In this document: in pieces, positions 1 through 12,600 of the stretch
Layout: each line of letters starts with the position of its first letter
Position numbering within the stretch: position 1 is the stretch's first letter
NCBI GenBank assembly: GCA_950097015.1
Contig: CATNEN010000015.1
Location: 218,501-282,500 of the forward strand
Reading direction: 5' to 3'
Origin: Macrostomum hystrix
Taxonomy: Eukaryota > Platyhelminthes > Macrostomidae
DNA: 64,000 nucleotides
Notes under the pieces: generated by a model
Databases searched by the model: none
Told to the model about the DNA's origin: nothing
Seen by the model: the letters and a program-made list of their open reading frames with translations, nothing else
Position numbers and translations under genes: made by a program

Positions 1-3000
1 CAGTCTGTTCGCCCCAGCGAAACACGGAAGCAGAACATGGTACCAACGACCGCTGTTCTGTAGGCTGCAGATGACAATGAAGAGTGACATGCTTTGCTAC
101 TTTTGGGTTTAACAAATTTGAGGCTAGTCTGACCAAGCACTAGTAACTTGCGTCAGCAGATGCTAAGACTGACCAAGCACTGGTAACTTGCGTCAGCAGA
201 TGCTAAGACTGACCAAGCACTGGTAACTTGCGTCAGCAGATGCTAAGACTGACCAAGCACTGGTAACTTGCGTCAGCAGATGCTAAGACTGACCAAGCAC
301 TAGTAACTTGCGTCAGCAGATGCTAAGACTAACCAAGCACTGGTAACTTGCGTCAGCAGATGCTAAGACTGACCAAGCACTGGTAACTTGCGTCAGCAGA
401 TGCTAAGACTGACCCAGCACTGGTAACTTGCGTCAGCAGATGCTAAGACTGACCAAGCACTGGTAACTTGCGTCAGCAGATGCTAAGACTGACCAAGCAC
501 TGGTAACTTGCGTCAGCAGATGCTAAGACTGACCAAGCACTGGTAACTTGCGTCAGCAGATGCTAAGACTAACCAAGCACTGGTAACTTGCGTCACATGC
601 TAAGACTGACCAAGCACTAGTAACTTGCGTCAGCAGATGCTAAGACTGACCAAGCACTGGTAACTTGCGTCAGCAGATGCTCATAATCTTCACCCTGGAA
701 GGCAGTTCAAGGCAATTTCTATACTCACTCATGAAGGCCTTCCAGAGCATCCACAGCAACTTCGCCTTTGTCCAGAATCATCGGCACGTGAAAGTACTCC
801 TGCAAATATTTGGACAATGCAAAATTTCAAGCTGCATTCCTAAAATCTGAACAGGTACAAAATCCGAGACTCACCCACTTCCGCCGCATCTGGAGCGTGT
901 TAGCCTGGCCCTTGGAGCAGGCGCTGATCAGGTACTTCAGCAGGTGCATCAGGCCCTGAAGTTTTAGCAAAAGTGAATCTTCAAGAGATGAAAGGTCGAA
1001 AGTGATTTCGTTAACAAGCCCCCGCACTGACCGTGAATACAATGAATAGGATGAGACGGTTGGTGACGCTGCCCTGGGCGCCGTGCACCTCCAAGCTCTT
1101 GTTGGTGAAGGCCAGGATGGCGGCGGTGCTGTGGATGCCGGCGAAATTGAGCAGGTCGTGCAGGCGGCTCCACACAGCCAGGCCCGGCGCCGGCAGAGGC
1201 ACGGGTCGGCGCCGCCACTGCACCTGACCCTTGGCGTCCAGGCGCAGGTCGATCAGCAGAGCGAGCAGCACAACCAGCGGGGTGACGTAGCAGGCCGAGC
1301 CGAATAGCTGGGAAGGGATGGTTAGGAGTTCATGTCAGAATTTCGTGAAAGTTCCAGGCAGAGCAGAAACTTTGAGCCGCTCACCACCAGGTATCCATGC
1401 AGCGTAGTCTTCTCCAGGTGCTCATCAAGCAGCATGTCGCGGCTTTTCTCCTTGGCCAAGTTGCGCTCCCGAACAAGCCGCATCGCCTCGGCTGTTTGGG
1501 ACTTGCATTTGCTTCTTCCAGAAGACGCAGGAGGAGGATTTTCCTGGGCCAGCTGCCGCTCCATCGCAGCGAGTTCGCGCAGCTCGGCGGCGTAGACGGT
1601 GCGTTTGAAGCTGGCGCACGCCGTGCACAGAAGGCGACGGGCCGGCGCGGAGAGGCAGCGAGTCAGGCTGGGGTTTCCCAGACAGCTGCAGGGGTCGTTG
1701 AATTAGAAACAATCCGTTTCGAAACTCTCTGGCAGCTGCTCTACGAATCATTCCAGCTCCCCCAGCCACCCCAGCCTCCGCTCTCCCAGCCACCTCAGCC
1801 TCCGCTCTCCCAGCCACCCCAGCCTCCGCTCTCCCAGCCACCCCAGCCTCCGCTCTCCCAGCCACCCCAGCCTCCGCTCTCCCAGCCACACTAGCCTCCG
1901 CTCTCCCAGCCACCCCAGCCTCCGCTCTCCAAGCCACCCCAGCCTCCGCTCTCCCAGCCACACTAGCCTCCGCTCTCCCAGCCACCTCAGCCTCCGCTCT
2001 CCCAGCCACCTCAGCCTCCGCTCTCCCAGCCACCTCAGCCTCTGTTCTCCCAGCCACCTCAGCCTCTGCTCTTCCAGCCACCCTAACCTCCGCTCTCCCA
2101 GCCACCCCAGCCTCCGCTCTCCCAGCCACCTCAGCCTCCGCTCTCCCAGCCACCCCAGCCTCCGCTCTCCAAGCCACCCCAGCCTCCGCTCTCCCAGCCA
2201 CACTAGCCTCCGCTCTCCCAGCCACCTCAGCCTCCGCTCTCCCAGCCACACTAGCCTCCGCTCTCCCAGCCACCCCAGCCTCCGCTCTCCAAGCCACCCC
2301 AGCCTCCGCTCTCCCAGCCACACTAGCCTCCGCTCTCCCAGCCACCTCAGCCTCCGCTCTCCCAGCCACCTCAGCCTCTGTTCTCCCAGCCACCTCAGCC
2401 TCTGCTCTTCCAGCCACCCTAACCTCCGCTCTCCCAGCCACCCCAGCCTCCGCTCTCCCAGCCACCTCAGCCTCCGCTCTCCCAGCCACCCCAGCCTCCG
2501 CTCTCCAAGCCACCCCAGCCTCCGCTCTCCCAGCCACACTAGCCTCCGCTCTCCCAGCCACCTCAGCCTCCGCTCTCCCAGCCACACTAGCCTCCGCTCT
2601 CCCAGCCACCCCAGCCTCCGCTCTCCAAGCCACCCCAGCCTCCGCTCTCCCAGCCACACTAGCCTCCGCTCTCCCAGCCACCTCAGCCTCCGCTCTCCCA
2701 GCCACCTCAGCCTCCGCTCTCCCAGCCACCTCAGCCTCTGTTCTCCCAGCCACCTCAGCCTCTGCTCTTCCAGCCACCCTAACCTCCGCTCTCCCAGCCA
2801 CCCCAGCCTCCGCTCTGAAAGCCACCCCATCCTCCGCTCTGCCAGGACACTCACGGTTTGAGAATGTCGCTGAAAATTTTTATCAGCGACCTGCCGATGA
2901 TATAGCCAGCGGTGTAGACATTCAGTAGGCTGAAGCAGTCGACGTCCAGCTTGTTGACGGTGCAGCGGTCGTTGAATTCTCCGAAAACGGCATGCTCCTG

Positions 3001-6000
3001 GATATGCAGGCGGTATGCTCAGATTTGAGGATATGGATATTAGAAAACTCAGCTGCAGCAGGTTTTTGTTACTGCCATTCTCAGCACCGAGTCTCACCTG
3101 TCTAATGAAAGCAATGTAGAACAATGAGGCGTAGTTGTTGGCGCAGCGGAGCGCGAATGCCTTCATGGCGTAGGACGCGTCGTAGTCGCTGGCGAATTCG
3201 TGATTCTCTGGCAGAAGTGAAGAAATTCGTGCAAGCCTTTGAGAAGAAATAAATAATTTGACTTAATCCTTAGCGAAGAATCTTACTCACCCCAGTCGGT
3301 TATCTTCTTAGCCAATCGGCTGTAGGCCTGTAAGTAAATTTATCCACTTTTTTAGCTCTTGAGTTCTCAGCGTCTCGCAGAAGAAACTAAATTAAATGCT
3401 TGAGCACAGCTCACCCAGTCCAGTAGGGCCATGAGCAGCAAGTGGCCAGTGATGGGCAAGATGATGGACAGGAAGATGCACTCAGCCTGGCTGCTGGAGC
3501 TGCCGCAGTGCCGTCTTGATGCCACCAGCTTGGTCACTTCGAATGCCACTGCGACAGCCACCACAATGGAGACCTTTTTAAGTTGGTTTGCATTTTTAGT
3601 TGTACAGCCAGTGTCTCTTTTAAACGCTGCGTACAGATGCTCAGTCCATGGACTAGGGGAATGCCACCACAACAAGCCAGATTTCTATTCCAACAAACGC
3701 TGGTACCCAATTCGACTGAATTGCTAGGCCTCTTGAATGATCCAAGCTGAGTACTGTACAAGGGATCCGTGCCCAAACTCACCCACAGCAGGACGAACGA
3801 GAAGACCCCGAAGCAGCGGTGGCAGTGGTTGCGCTTCTGGCAGCAGACCTATGGGATGAACGGCGGTGCGGATTAGCGCCACAACCAGGACATGGATTTG
3901 ATTTTCTGCGGACTCACCGGGTAGAAAATCTTCCGCTTCGGCGTGAAGCCTGGCCGCCGCTTCTCCGCCAGCCCGCACTCGTGCACGCCCCACCGGTGGC
4001 TGAGGTCGGCCTCGTACTTTCGCCAGTGCCGCGCCGAGGCGAGACTCCAAGCTGTCAGCACTCCGCCGAATGGAATTGTGAGGTGGTTTTCAAACATCAG
4101 CCTGATGAACTGCATCAACTGGATGAGGTTGATGGTAAACCTGTACGGAAATGGTTGCGAATTCACATCTCCAACGACACTCGATTGCGAAAGAGTTTTT
4201 TAAGACACAAAAGCAGCCGATAGCAAGACGTACGCATTTCCGTCCGTATAGGCCGAACTGCTGTTTTGCAGCTTCACCATCTGCTTCCCCGACTCCGTCA
4301 CGTAGTTCAGCGAGCTGAGGAGAGTATTCAAAAGTGCTGCAAAATTATTTAAACATGGCCAGTGAAATTTGAGTAGCTTGGAAAGAAGCTGCTTACGCAT
4401 TGACCAAGCCGTAGGCCATAAAAGCCAATCCAACAGCAACCAATGAAAACATCGAGCTGATGAGGTGACCGAGCCAGGCGTGGTGGAAGGCCAGCCGTTC
4501 GCCAAAGTACAGTCGGATGAGGCGCAACGGCTGAAAGCGGCAGCAGCAGTGCCAAGTTTTGTAGAGTTGGCGGCGAAGGTCGCGAGTTCGAGGCTGCACG
4601 GCTGCGCTATGAAGCGGTCCCACTTCGGGAGCCAGCGTCAGTTCGGGAAGCTCCTGCTGCGAGCTCTCTGTCTCCTCCGGACTGATGGACGCTTCGTCCC
4701 GGCGACCGCAGCACCCGCAGAGACAGCAGACGCCGCACTTTCCGCCTCCAGAAGCTCGCCAGCCTTCAGGCAGGGATTCGTCGTGCAGGGCGAACTCGTC
4801 GGCGAAGATCTTTGCGTCCAGAAGATGCTCCAGAACTGCGGTGGGAAAATTGAAGCACTGTCAGTCAGAACAAAGGACTGAATTATCGATTAAGTGAAAT
4901 ACTGACCAATTGGTCGGTTCTCGATGATGCGCCACTTCAATCTTCGGCAGTAGATGCAGTCCACAGAGCACAGCTCAGTGCCCGGATGCGGCCCCAGCAC
5001 TCGACGAAGCTCAGAGTGAATGTCCAGCCGATGCAGCATCGAATGTGTCTGTAAAGAGGGTCTGTCCGTGTCAGCCTGTCTCATTTCTTTTAGTCATGCA
5101 TGAGGAAGCATACCAGATAGATCCTCTGGGCCTCAGTCAGTGGGATCGAGTCGCCGCAGCCATTCGCAGTTGCACTTTTCTCCTCAGCAGCATCAACGCC
5201 AGCTTCAGGCTTCTCAGCAGCCGGGCTTGCAGGTCCACCGAAGAACAGATGCCTCTTCGATTGCACAAACGGAGCGGTGATGAAATCCACTGGGGAGGAA
5301 CGTGCGTAATTTTTAATAGAGAATTCTGTATTTACTATGCATAAAAAAGCGCTGAGCTCTGTCTGCTCACGTCTCTTATCGTTGAGCGGATGATCCTGGC
5401 CGCAGTCATCGTCCGGAGCTTCAAGCGGCCTGCAGCCAAGGCTACAGCGGCAGTCTTCGCGCTCTGGCAGCTCGTGGCACAGTGCTAGGGGATTTCCAGC
5501 GTGCTAGGGAGCGAGCAAGTAGAGATGAGGATCAGGGACGCAAGTTAGTAAGTTATTGATCCATGATATCTGACTTCCCACCTGAGTCCCGAACCATAGT
5601 CTCCATTTGGTCCAAACTCTGTCCTTGACATCGCGTCTAAGTGTTCGCCCAACTGAACTTTCATTCGCAAAACGGTTAACCCAACAGACTCGGAAGAAAC
5701 GGCTTTTCAAACTGCGTACAGTTTCGTTATGTACTCACATCCTTTAGCGGTAGCCGCAGCTTGGCATACTCAGCCTCCGTCATGAGTGCCTCTTCGGACG
5801 CTGTGAAGGCCCAGTAGAAGGTCCTGTACTGAGCCTTTCTGGACCGGTGGCGCTTTCGACCCGAGACCCCGTTCGGCACTGCAGCCGAGTCAGCTGCCGG
5901 CAGCTCCATCGAGTATTTGTCTATGGCCAAGCCCCTCTCCGTAGCCATCTGTTCGAAGATGCGCCGGCAGGTGTGCTTAAGGGTGCAGCTGCCGTCCTCC

Positions 6001-6062
6001 TGGAAACTGCGCACCTTGGCGTAGAACAGTACATAGTCCGCCGGCTGCGGGCCGCAACTCAT
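1..6062 (-). CDS. Anoctamin (TMEM16) family protein A, 3' end cut by the window edge
   Basis: A ten-helix membrane protein of the TMEM16 family, whose members are Ca2+-activated chloride channels or lipid scramblases. Exons in transcript order: 5739-6062, 5371-5503, 5114-5289, 4907-5048, 4397-4835, 4234-4314, 3918-4140, 3783-3848, 3415-3573, 3291-3327, 3098-3207, 2855-2997, 1385-1685, 1032-1307, 875-955, 729-799 and 1-64 (partial). All joins keep frame and give 942 codons to the edge. The start is the ATG at 6060-6062, since the upstream in-frame codon at 6068 is GTG. Exon 1 encodes the anoctamin dimerisation domain (DYVLFY near the start, LRLPLK at its end). Exon 5 holds RLIRLYFGERLAFHHAW leading into TM1. 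Exons 13-14 hold the TM7/TM8 acidic residues E766, E769, D798 and D802 (EHLE, then DLRLD). Most introns are 65-235 bp, but introns 12 and 16 are swollen by arrays. The exon structure matches the neighbour at 9605-22752. Channel versus scramblase cannot be told from sequence. Confidence 0.92.
127..682. repeat. 40-bp minisatellite, intron 16 of anoctamin A
   Basis: About 14 tandem units of 40 bp, each with GACCAAGCACTGGTAACTTG followed by CGTCAGCAGATGCTAAGACT. They are nearly identical (GTA/ATA-type single changes, one 4-bp deletion near 595). The array makes up more than 80% of the intron (65-728). Confidence 0.97.
1746..2846. repeat. 24-bp minisatellite with higher-order structure, intron 12 of anoctamin A
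   Basis: About 45 units built on CCTCCGCTCTCCCAGCCACC plus CCAG. Variant units (CACACTAG, CACCTCAG, CTGTTCTCC, CTGCTCTTCC) recur in the same order: the CTGTTCTCC variant stands near 2041, 2377 and 2737, that is 14 and 15 units apart. The array spans almost all of the intron 1686-2854 and leaves one minus-strand frame open for over 1 kb. Confidence 0.97.
3600..3680 (-). mobile_element. SINE fragment in intron 8 of anoctamin A
   Basis: Read on the minus strand it has TAGTCCATGGACTGAGCATC followed by TGTACGCAGC, matching the 3' body of the SINE at 17744-18056. It accounts for this intron being longer (209 bp) than most of its neighbours. Confidence 0.5.
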
Positions 6063-6163
6063 TATCACAGTCTAACTCGGCTTTGGCTTCGATTTCTGCT
6101 CTCTTGCTTCTGGCTCTGGCTCTTTGCGGAAGCCCTTTGTGGTCTCAGATGGCGCTGGCAGCA

Positions 6164-6178
6164 GCACTTATAAGCCTT
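6164..6178 (-). promoter_or_regulatory. Possible TATA box of anoctamin A
   Basis: GGCTTATAAGTGC on the minus strand, about 105 bp upstream of the ATG at 6062. The same GGCTTATAAGT word precedes the gene at 38238. Confidence 0.35.
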
Positions 6179-6179
6179 T

Positions 6180-7132
6180 TTAACTGCTGCCCTAATGAAC
6201 AGACGATCGCGAGAAGGCCAGCCGAAAGAAGGAGACGAAAGCAGGCAGCTGCGGTGTCTAATAAGGTACACTTAAACTGTGCCCTCTGTCTTTCTCTTTC
6301 TGTATATTTTTCAGCCTCGCTGCCTGCATGCTTTGGCAGCTGATCTTGAGCACATTTGGGGAGTCGGAGATTCTGCTGGGCTCGCTAGATTAGGTGCACA
6401 GAGAGTTTCGACACATTGATGCAATAGTGCCTAGTAAGTGAAGGCTCTGACATTTCCAAGCAGCTTATTTTTAGGCTAAAAGACTAAATTGTTAAAAATG
6501 TCGCAGCCTCGATTGTGTCATGACCATTTTAGCAGGAAAAATAACTGTTAACTGTGCCCCTTGACAACAGGTGCATGAAGAACTTGTTTTCAATCTGCAT
6601 TACCTTATTGAATAACTGTTCGATGGTCTACTTTTGTGAAAACTTTTTTTCAGTCTCTCACTGGATTCCGCAAATCCCAGTATTCTAAAAACTGTAAGTC
6701 CTAAATAAAAGGAAACGGTTGAGCGCAGTGTATAATTGCAGTTAAAGTACATTAGTGCTAACTATGATCTTAAATGCATAGCGTTAGGCAATAGGATCAG
6801 ACAGCAATAAGTACTTCATTTTTTTCTAGTGATAACAAAGCCAACAATGCATCGAGACGACTGCTATCAAAGTTGTCTGCACCCACCCGTAACTGTTCAG
6901 CGTCAGAAAGAGCGTTGCAAACCATTTTCCTTTCAAAGCAACATCTAAACATTGGGCTTCACTGCAGCCGACATGGAAGGCAGACCTCGGCGCCATCATC
7001 TGCCTGAGACAGTAGGCTCTTGGAGCAATAAAAAGTACCGCAACTGTCAATCAAACATCGCTTTGAAGACAGACGATAACATCTTAACTTTTTTCCGCAG
7101 CTGTTGTCATTCGCGTGGTTGCCCTGTGTTTG
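6180..7132. other. Intergenic, upstream of anoctamin A
   Basis: Unique AT-leaning sequence with no frame I would defend. It would hold the promoter of anoctamin A. Confidence 0.6.
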
Positions 7133-9250
7133 TTACTGTTAGCTCATATCATTGTCTGTGTGAAGCTGTGAGCTCATATCATTGTGTGTGTGTGATGTGA
7201 GTGAAGCTCTGAGCTCATATCATTGTGTGTGTGTGATGCTGTGAGCTCATATCATTGTGTGTGTGTGATGTGAGTGAAGCTCTGAGCTCATATCATTGTG
7301 TGTGTGTGTTGCTGTGAGCTCATATCATTGTGTGTGTGTGAAGCTCTGAGCTCATATCATTGTGTGTGTGTGAAGCTGTGAGCTCATATCATTGTGTGTG
7401 TGTGAAGCTGTGAGCTCATATCATTGTGTGTGTGTGTTGCTGTGAGCTCATATCATTGTGTGTGTGTGAAGCTGTGAGCTCATATCATTGTGTGTGTGTG
7501 ATGCTGTGAGCTCATATCATTGTGTGTGAGTGAAGCTCTGAGCTCATATCATTGTGTGTGTGTGATGCTGTGAGCTCATATCATTGTGTGTGTGTGATGC
7601 TGTGAGCTCATATCATTGTGTGTGTGTGTTGCTGTGAGCTCATATCATTGTGTGTGTGTGAAGCTGTGAGCTCATATCATTGTGTGTGTGTGATGCTGTG
7701 AGCTCATATCATTGTGTGTGTGTGATGCTGTGAGCTCATATCATTGTGTGTGTGTGTTGCTGTGAGCTCATATCATTGTGTGTGTGTGAAGCTGTGAGCT
7801 CATATCATTGTGTGTGTGTGATGCTGTGAGCTCATATCATTGTGTGTGAGTGAAGCTCTGAGCTCATATCATTGTGTGTGTGTGATGCTGTGAGCTCATA
7901 TCATTGTGTGTGTGTGATGTGAGTGAAGCTCTGAGCTCATATCATTGTGTGTGTGTGATGCTGTGAGCTCATATCATTGTGTGTGTGTGATGTGAGTGAA
8001 GCTCTGAGCTCATATCATTGTGTGTGTGTGTTGCTGTGAGCTCATATCATTGTGTGTGTGTGAAGCTGTGAGCTCATATCATTGTGTGTGTGTGATGCTG
8101 TGAGCTCATATCATTGTGTGTGTGTGATGCTGTGAGCTCATATCATTGTGTGTGTGTGTTGCTGTGAGCTCATATCATTGTGTGTGTGAAGCTCTGAGCT
8201 CATATCATTGTGTGTGTGTGATGTGAGTGAAGCTCTGAGCTCATATCATTGTGTGTGTGTGATGCTGTGAGCTCATATCATTGTGTGTGTGTGATGCTGT
8301 GAGCTCATATCATTGTGTGTGTGTGTTGCTGTGAGCTCATATCATTGTGTGTGTGTGAAGCTGTGAGCTCATATCATTGTGTGTGTGTGATGCTGTGAGC
8401 TCATATCATTGTGTGTGAGTGAAGCTCTGAGCTCATATCATTGTGTGTGTGTGATGCTGTGAGCTCATATCATTGTGTGTGTGTGATGCTGTGAGCTCAT
8501 ATCATTGTGTGTGTGTGTTGCTGTGAGCTCATATCATTGTGTGTGTGTGAAGCTGTGAGCTCATATCATTGTGTGTGTGTGATGCTGTGAGCTCATATCA
8601 TTGTGTGTGAGTGAAGCTCTGAGCTCATATCATTGTGTGTGTGTGAAGCTGTGAGCTCATATCATTGTGTGTGTGTGATGCTGTGAGCTCATATCATTGT
8701 GTGTGTGTGTTGCTGTGAGCTCATATCATTGTGTGTGTGTGAAGCTGTGAGCTCATATCATTGTGTGTGTGTGTGTTGCTGTGAGCTCATATCATTGTGT
8801 GTGTGAAGCTCTGAGCTCATATCATTGTGTGTGTGTGAAGCTCTGAGCTCATATCATTGTGTGTGTGTGAAGCTGTGAGCTCATATCATTGTGTGTGTGT
8901 GAAGCTGTGAGCTCATATCATTGTGTGTGTGTGTTGCTGTGAGCTCATATCATTGTGTGTGTGAAGCTCTGAGCTCATATCATTGTGTGTGTGTGTGTTG
9001 CTCATATCATTGTGTGTGTGTGATGCTCATATCATTGTGTGTGTGTGTTGCTCATATCATTGTGTGTGTGTGTTGCTCATATCATTGTGTGTGTGTTGCT
9101 CATATCATTGTGTGTGTGTTGCTCATATCATTGTGTGTGTGTTGCTCATATCATTGTGTGTGTGTTGCTCATATCATTGTGTGTGTGTTGCTCATATCAT
9201 TGTGTGTGTGTTGCTCATATCGTTGTGTGTGTGTTGCTCATATCATGTTG
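7133..9250. repeat. 32-bp minisatellite between the two anoctamin genes
   Basis: About 70 units with GAGCTCATATCATTGTGTGT followed by GTGTGAAGCT, GTGATGCT or GTGTTGCT. From about 8998 the unit drops its CTGTGAG part and becomes 23-26 bp to the right border. The array starts about 1.07 kb upstream of the anoctamin A ATG and ends 355 bp beyond the anoctamin B stop. Confidence 0.97.
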
Positions 9251-9604
9251 TTCAGTGCTCCATGATTCAATTAACTCAAAAGCAGCTGCATGACTTTGGT
9301 CAATCTGTGGCTGACACTAAAGGAAGCATTTATTTGCAGCTGGCGCAAGAGGGTCAGCAAGACGTTGGTTTTGATGTGAGCAAATATCGGAAAGATCTTG
9401 GGGGCTATTACATTATCTGGTAATCTGGTAATCTGTGAGCGTACTACACAGCAATAAAGTTAATTACAGTTGGCATTAAGAAAAGCAAATTTTGAGCATT
9501 CTGTGAAATTCTGTTTCCAACAATTCAACAATTAGTTGAGTTTCAGTAGCAAGTCCGAAATTCAATACTAGCTGATCCGACGGCAGCTGTTCAAACTTCA
9601 AAGG

Positions 9605-12600
9605 CTAGACCAGCTGCGGTCCCGCCTCCGGGTTCGGCGTGGTGATGCTAGCGCAGCACGGGAACAGGGCGTGGTACCAGCGGTTCTTGTCCTGCATCCT
9701 GTGGCGTTGACCAAAGCAGTTGTCGGGCTTATTACAATTGATACCTGTGCACTGATTGCCACTGCACTGCCTGTGATACCTGTGCACTGATTGCCACTGC
9801 ACTGCCTGTGATACCTGTGCACTGATTGCCACTGCACTGCCTGTGATACCTGTGCACTGATTGCCACTGCACTGCCTGTGATACCTGTGCACTGATTGCC
9901 ACTGCACTGCCTGTGATACCTGTGCACTGATTGCCACTGCACTGCCTGTGATACCTGCGCACTGATTGCCACTGCACTGCCTGTGATACCTGTGCACTGA
10001 TTGCCACTGCACTGCCTGTGATACCTGCGCACTGATTGCCACTGCACTGCCTGTGATACCTGCGCACTGATTGCCACTGCACTGCCTGTGATACCTGCGC
10101 ACTGATTGCCACTGCACTGCCTGTGATACCTGCGCACTGATTGCCACTGCACTGCCTGTGATACCTACGCACTGATTGCCACTGCACTGCCTGTGATACC
10201 TGTGCACTGATTGCCACTGCACTGCCTGTGATACCTGTGCACTGATTGCCACTGCACTGCCTGTGATACCTGTGCACTGATTGCCACTGCACTGCCTGTG
10301 ATACCTGCGCACTGATTGCCACTGCACTGCCTGTGATACCTGTGCACTGATTGCCACTGCACTGCCTGTGATACCTGTGCACTGATTGCCACTGCACTGC
10401 CTGTGATACCTGTGCACTGATTGCCACTGCACTGCCTGTGATACCTGTGCACTGATTGCCACTGCACTGCCTGTGATACATGTGCACTGATTGCCACTGC
10501 ACTGCCTTTGATACCTGTGCACTGATTGCCACTGCACTGCCTGTGATACCTGTGCACTGATTGCCACTGCACTGCCTGTGATACCTGTGCACTGATTGCC
10601 ACTGCACTGCCTGTGATACCTGCGCACTGATTGCCACTGCACTGCCTGTGATACCTGTGCACTGATTGCCACTGCACTGCCTGTGATACCTGCGCACTGA
10701 TTGCCACTGCACTGCCTGTGATACCTGCGCACTGATTGCCACTGCACTGCCTGTGATACCTGTGCACTGATTGCCACTGCACTGCCTGTGATACCTGCGC
10801 ACTGATTGCCACTGCACTGCCTGTGATACCTGTGCACTGATTGCCACTGCACTGCCTGTGATACCTGTGCACTGATTGCCACTGCACTGCCTGTGATACC
10901 TGTGCACTGATTGCCACTGCACTGCCTGTGATACCTGTGCACTGATTGCCACTGCACTGCCTGTGATACATGTGCACTGATTGCCACTGCACTGCCTTTG
11001 ATACCTGTGCACTGATTGCCACTGCACTGCCTGTGATACCTGTGCACTGATTGCCACTGCACTGCCTGTGATACCTGTGCACTGATTGCCACTGCACTGC
11101 CTGTGATACCTGCGCACTGATTGCCACTGCACTGCCTGTGATACCTGTGCACTGATTGCCACTGCACTGCCTGTGATACCTGCGCACTGATTGCCACTGC
11201 ACTGCCTGTGATACCTGTGCACTGATTGCCACTGCACTGCCTGTGATACCTGTGCACTGATTGCCACTGCACTGCCTGTGATACCTGCGCACTGATTGCC
11301 ACTGCACTGCCTGTGATACCTGTGCGCTGATTGCCACTGCACTGCCTGTGATACCTGCGCACTGATTGCCACTGCACTGCCTGTGATACCTGTGCACTGA
11401 TTGCCACTGCACTGCCTGTGATACCTGTGCACTGATTGCCACTGCACTGCCTGTGATACCTGTGAAATGGACTGCTAGCTCGTAAGAAAAAATGCGGACT
11501 CACTTCTTCAGGCTGTCCAGAACAGCCGGTTCGACCGCATCGTCCGTTAGAATTTTGTTGACGTAGAAATATTCCTGCAATGAAAGCAAATCCTGCGACT
11601 GAATGAATTTCAAACTAAGTAGCATGGAATGTTGAAAGTACAAGCAATCACTGCTGACCCATTTCAGGCAGAGTTTGATCTTTCGCGGCATTTCGCCGAT
11701 AGAAACTGTGAGCAAAAACTTCACGGCCAGCATCACGTTCTGAAATTTGGGAAAGTTCATAGCATGGACTTGCGAATAGGGCATAATGTTCCGTGCTTAA
11801 ATAGAAGGAATGATTGAGTATGTTTTGTAGGACAGTTATTATAGGACAGGTATTATAGGACAGGTATTATAGGACAGGTATTATAGGACAGGTATTATAG
11901 GACAGGTATTATAGGACAGGTATTATAGGACAGGTATTATAGGACAGGTATTATAGGACAGGTATTATAGGACAGGTATTATGGGACAGTTATTATAGAA
12001 CAGGCTATATAGGACAGTTATTATAGGACAGGTATTATAGGACAGGTATTATGGGACAGTTATTATAGGACAGGTATTATAGGACAGGTATTATAGGACA
12101 GGTATTATGGGGCAGTTATTATAGAACAGGCTATATAGGACAGTTATTATAGGACAGGTATTATAGGACAGGTATTATGGGACAGTTATTATAGAACAGG
12201 CTATATAGGACAGTTATTATAGGACAGGTATTATAGGACAGGTATTATGGGACAGTCAATATAGGACAGTTATTATAGGACAGGTATTATAGGACAGGTA
12301 TTATGGGACAGTTATTATAGAACAGGCTATATAGGACAGTTATTATAGGACAGGTATTATAGGACAGGTATTATGGGACAGTCATTATAGGACAGTTATT
12401 ATAGGACAGGTATTATAGGACAGGTATTATGGGACAGTTATTATAGAACAGGCTATATAGGACAGTTATTATAGGACAGGTATTATAGGACAGGTATTAT
12501 GGGACAGTTATTATAGAACAGGTATTATAGGACAGGTATTATGGGACAGTTATTATAGAACAGGTATTATAGGACAGGTATTATGGGACAGTTATTATAG

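Noticed and set aside
127-682. CRISPR-like regular repeats
   Set aside because: Units are contiguous with no unique spacers, and the genome is eukaryotic.
1425-3166. Open frames of over 460 codons on the minus strand with EVAGRAEA / GERRLGWL repeats
   Set aside because: They read through the 24-bp array in an intron between anoctamin exons 12 and 13. The open frame follows from the unit being a multiple of three without stops.
5727-6068. Start of anoctamin A six bases further upstream
   Set aside because: The codon at 6066-6068 is GTG. The first ATG in frame is 6060-6062.
9605-11503. Open frames of up to 632 codons made of SAVAISAQVSQ repeats
   Set aside because: 35-bp array in intron 16 of anoctamin B. 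A 35-bp unit without stops is open in all frames. Only 9605-9698 is coding.
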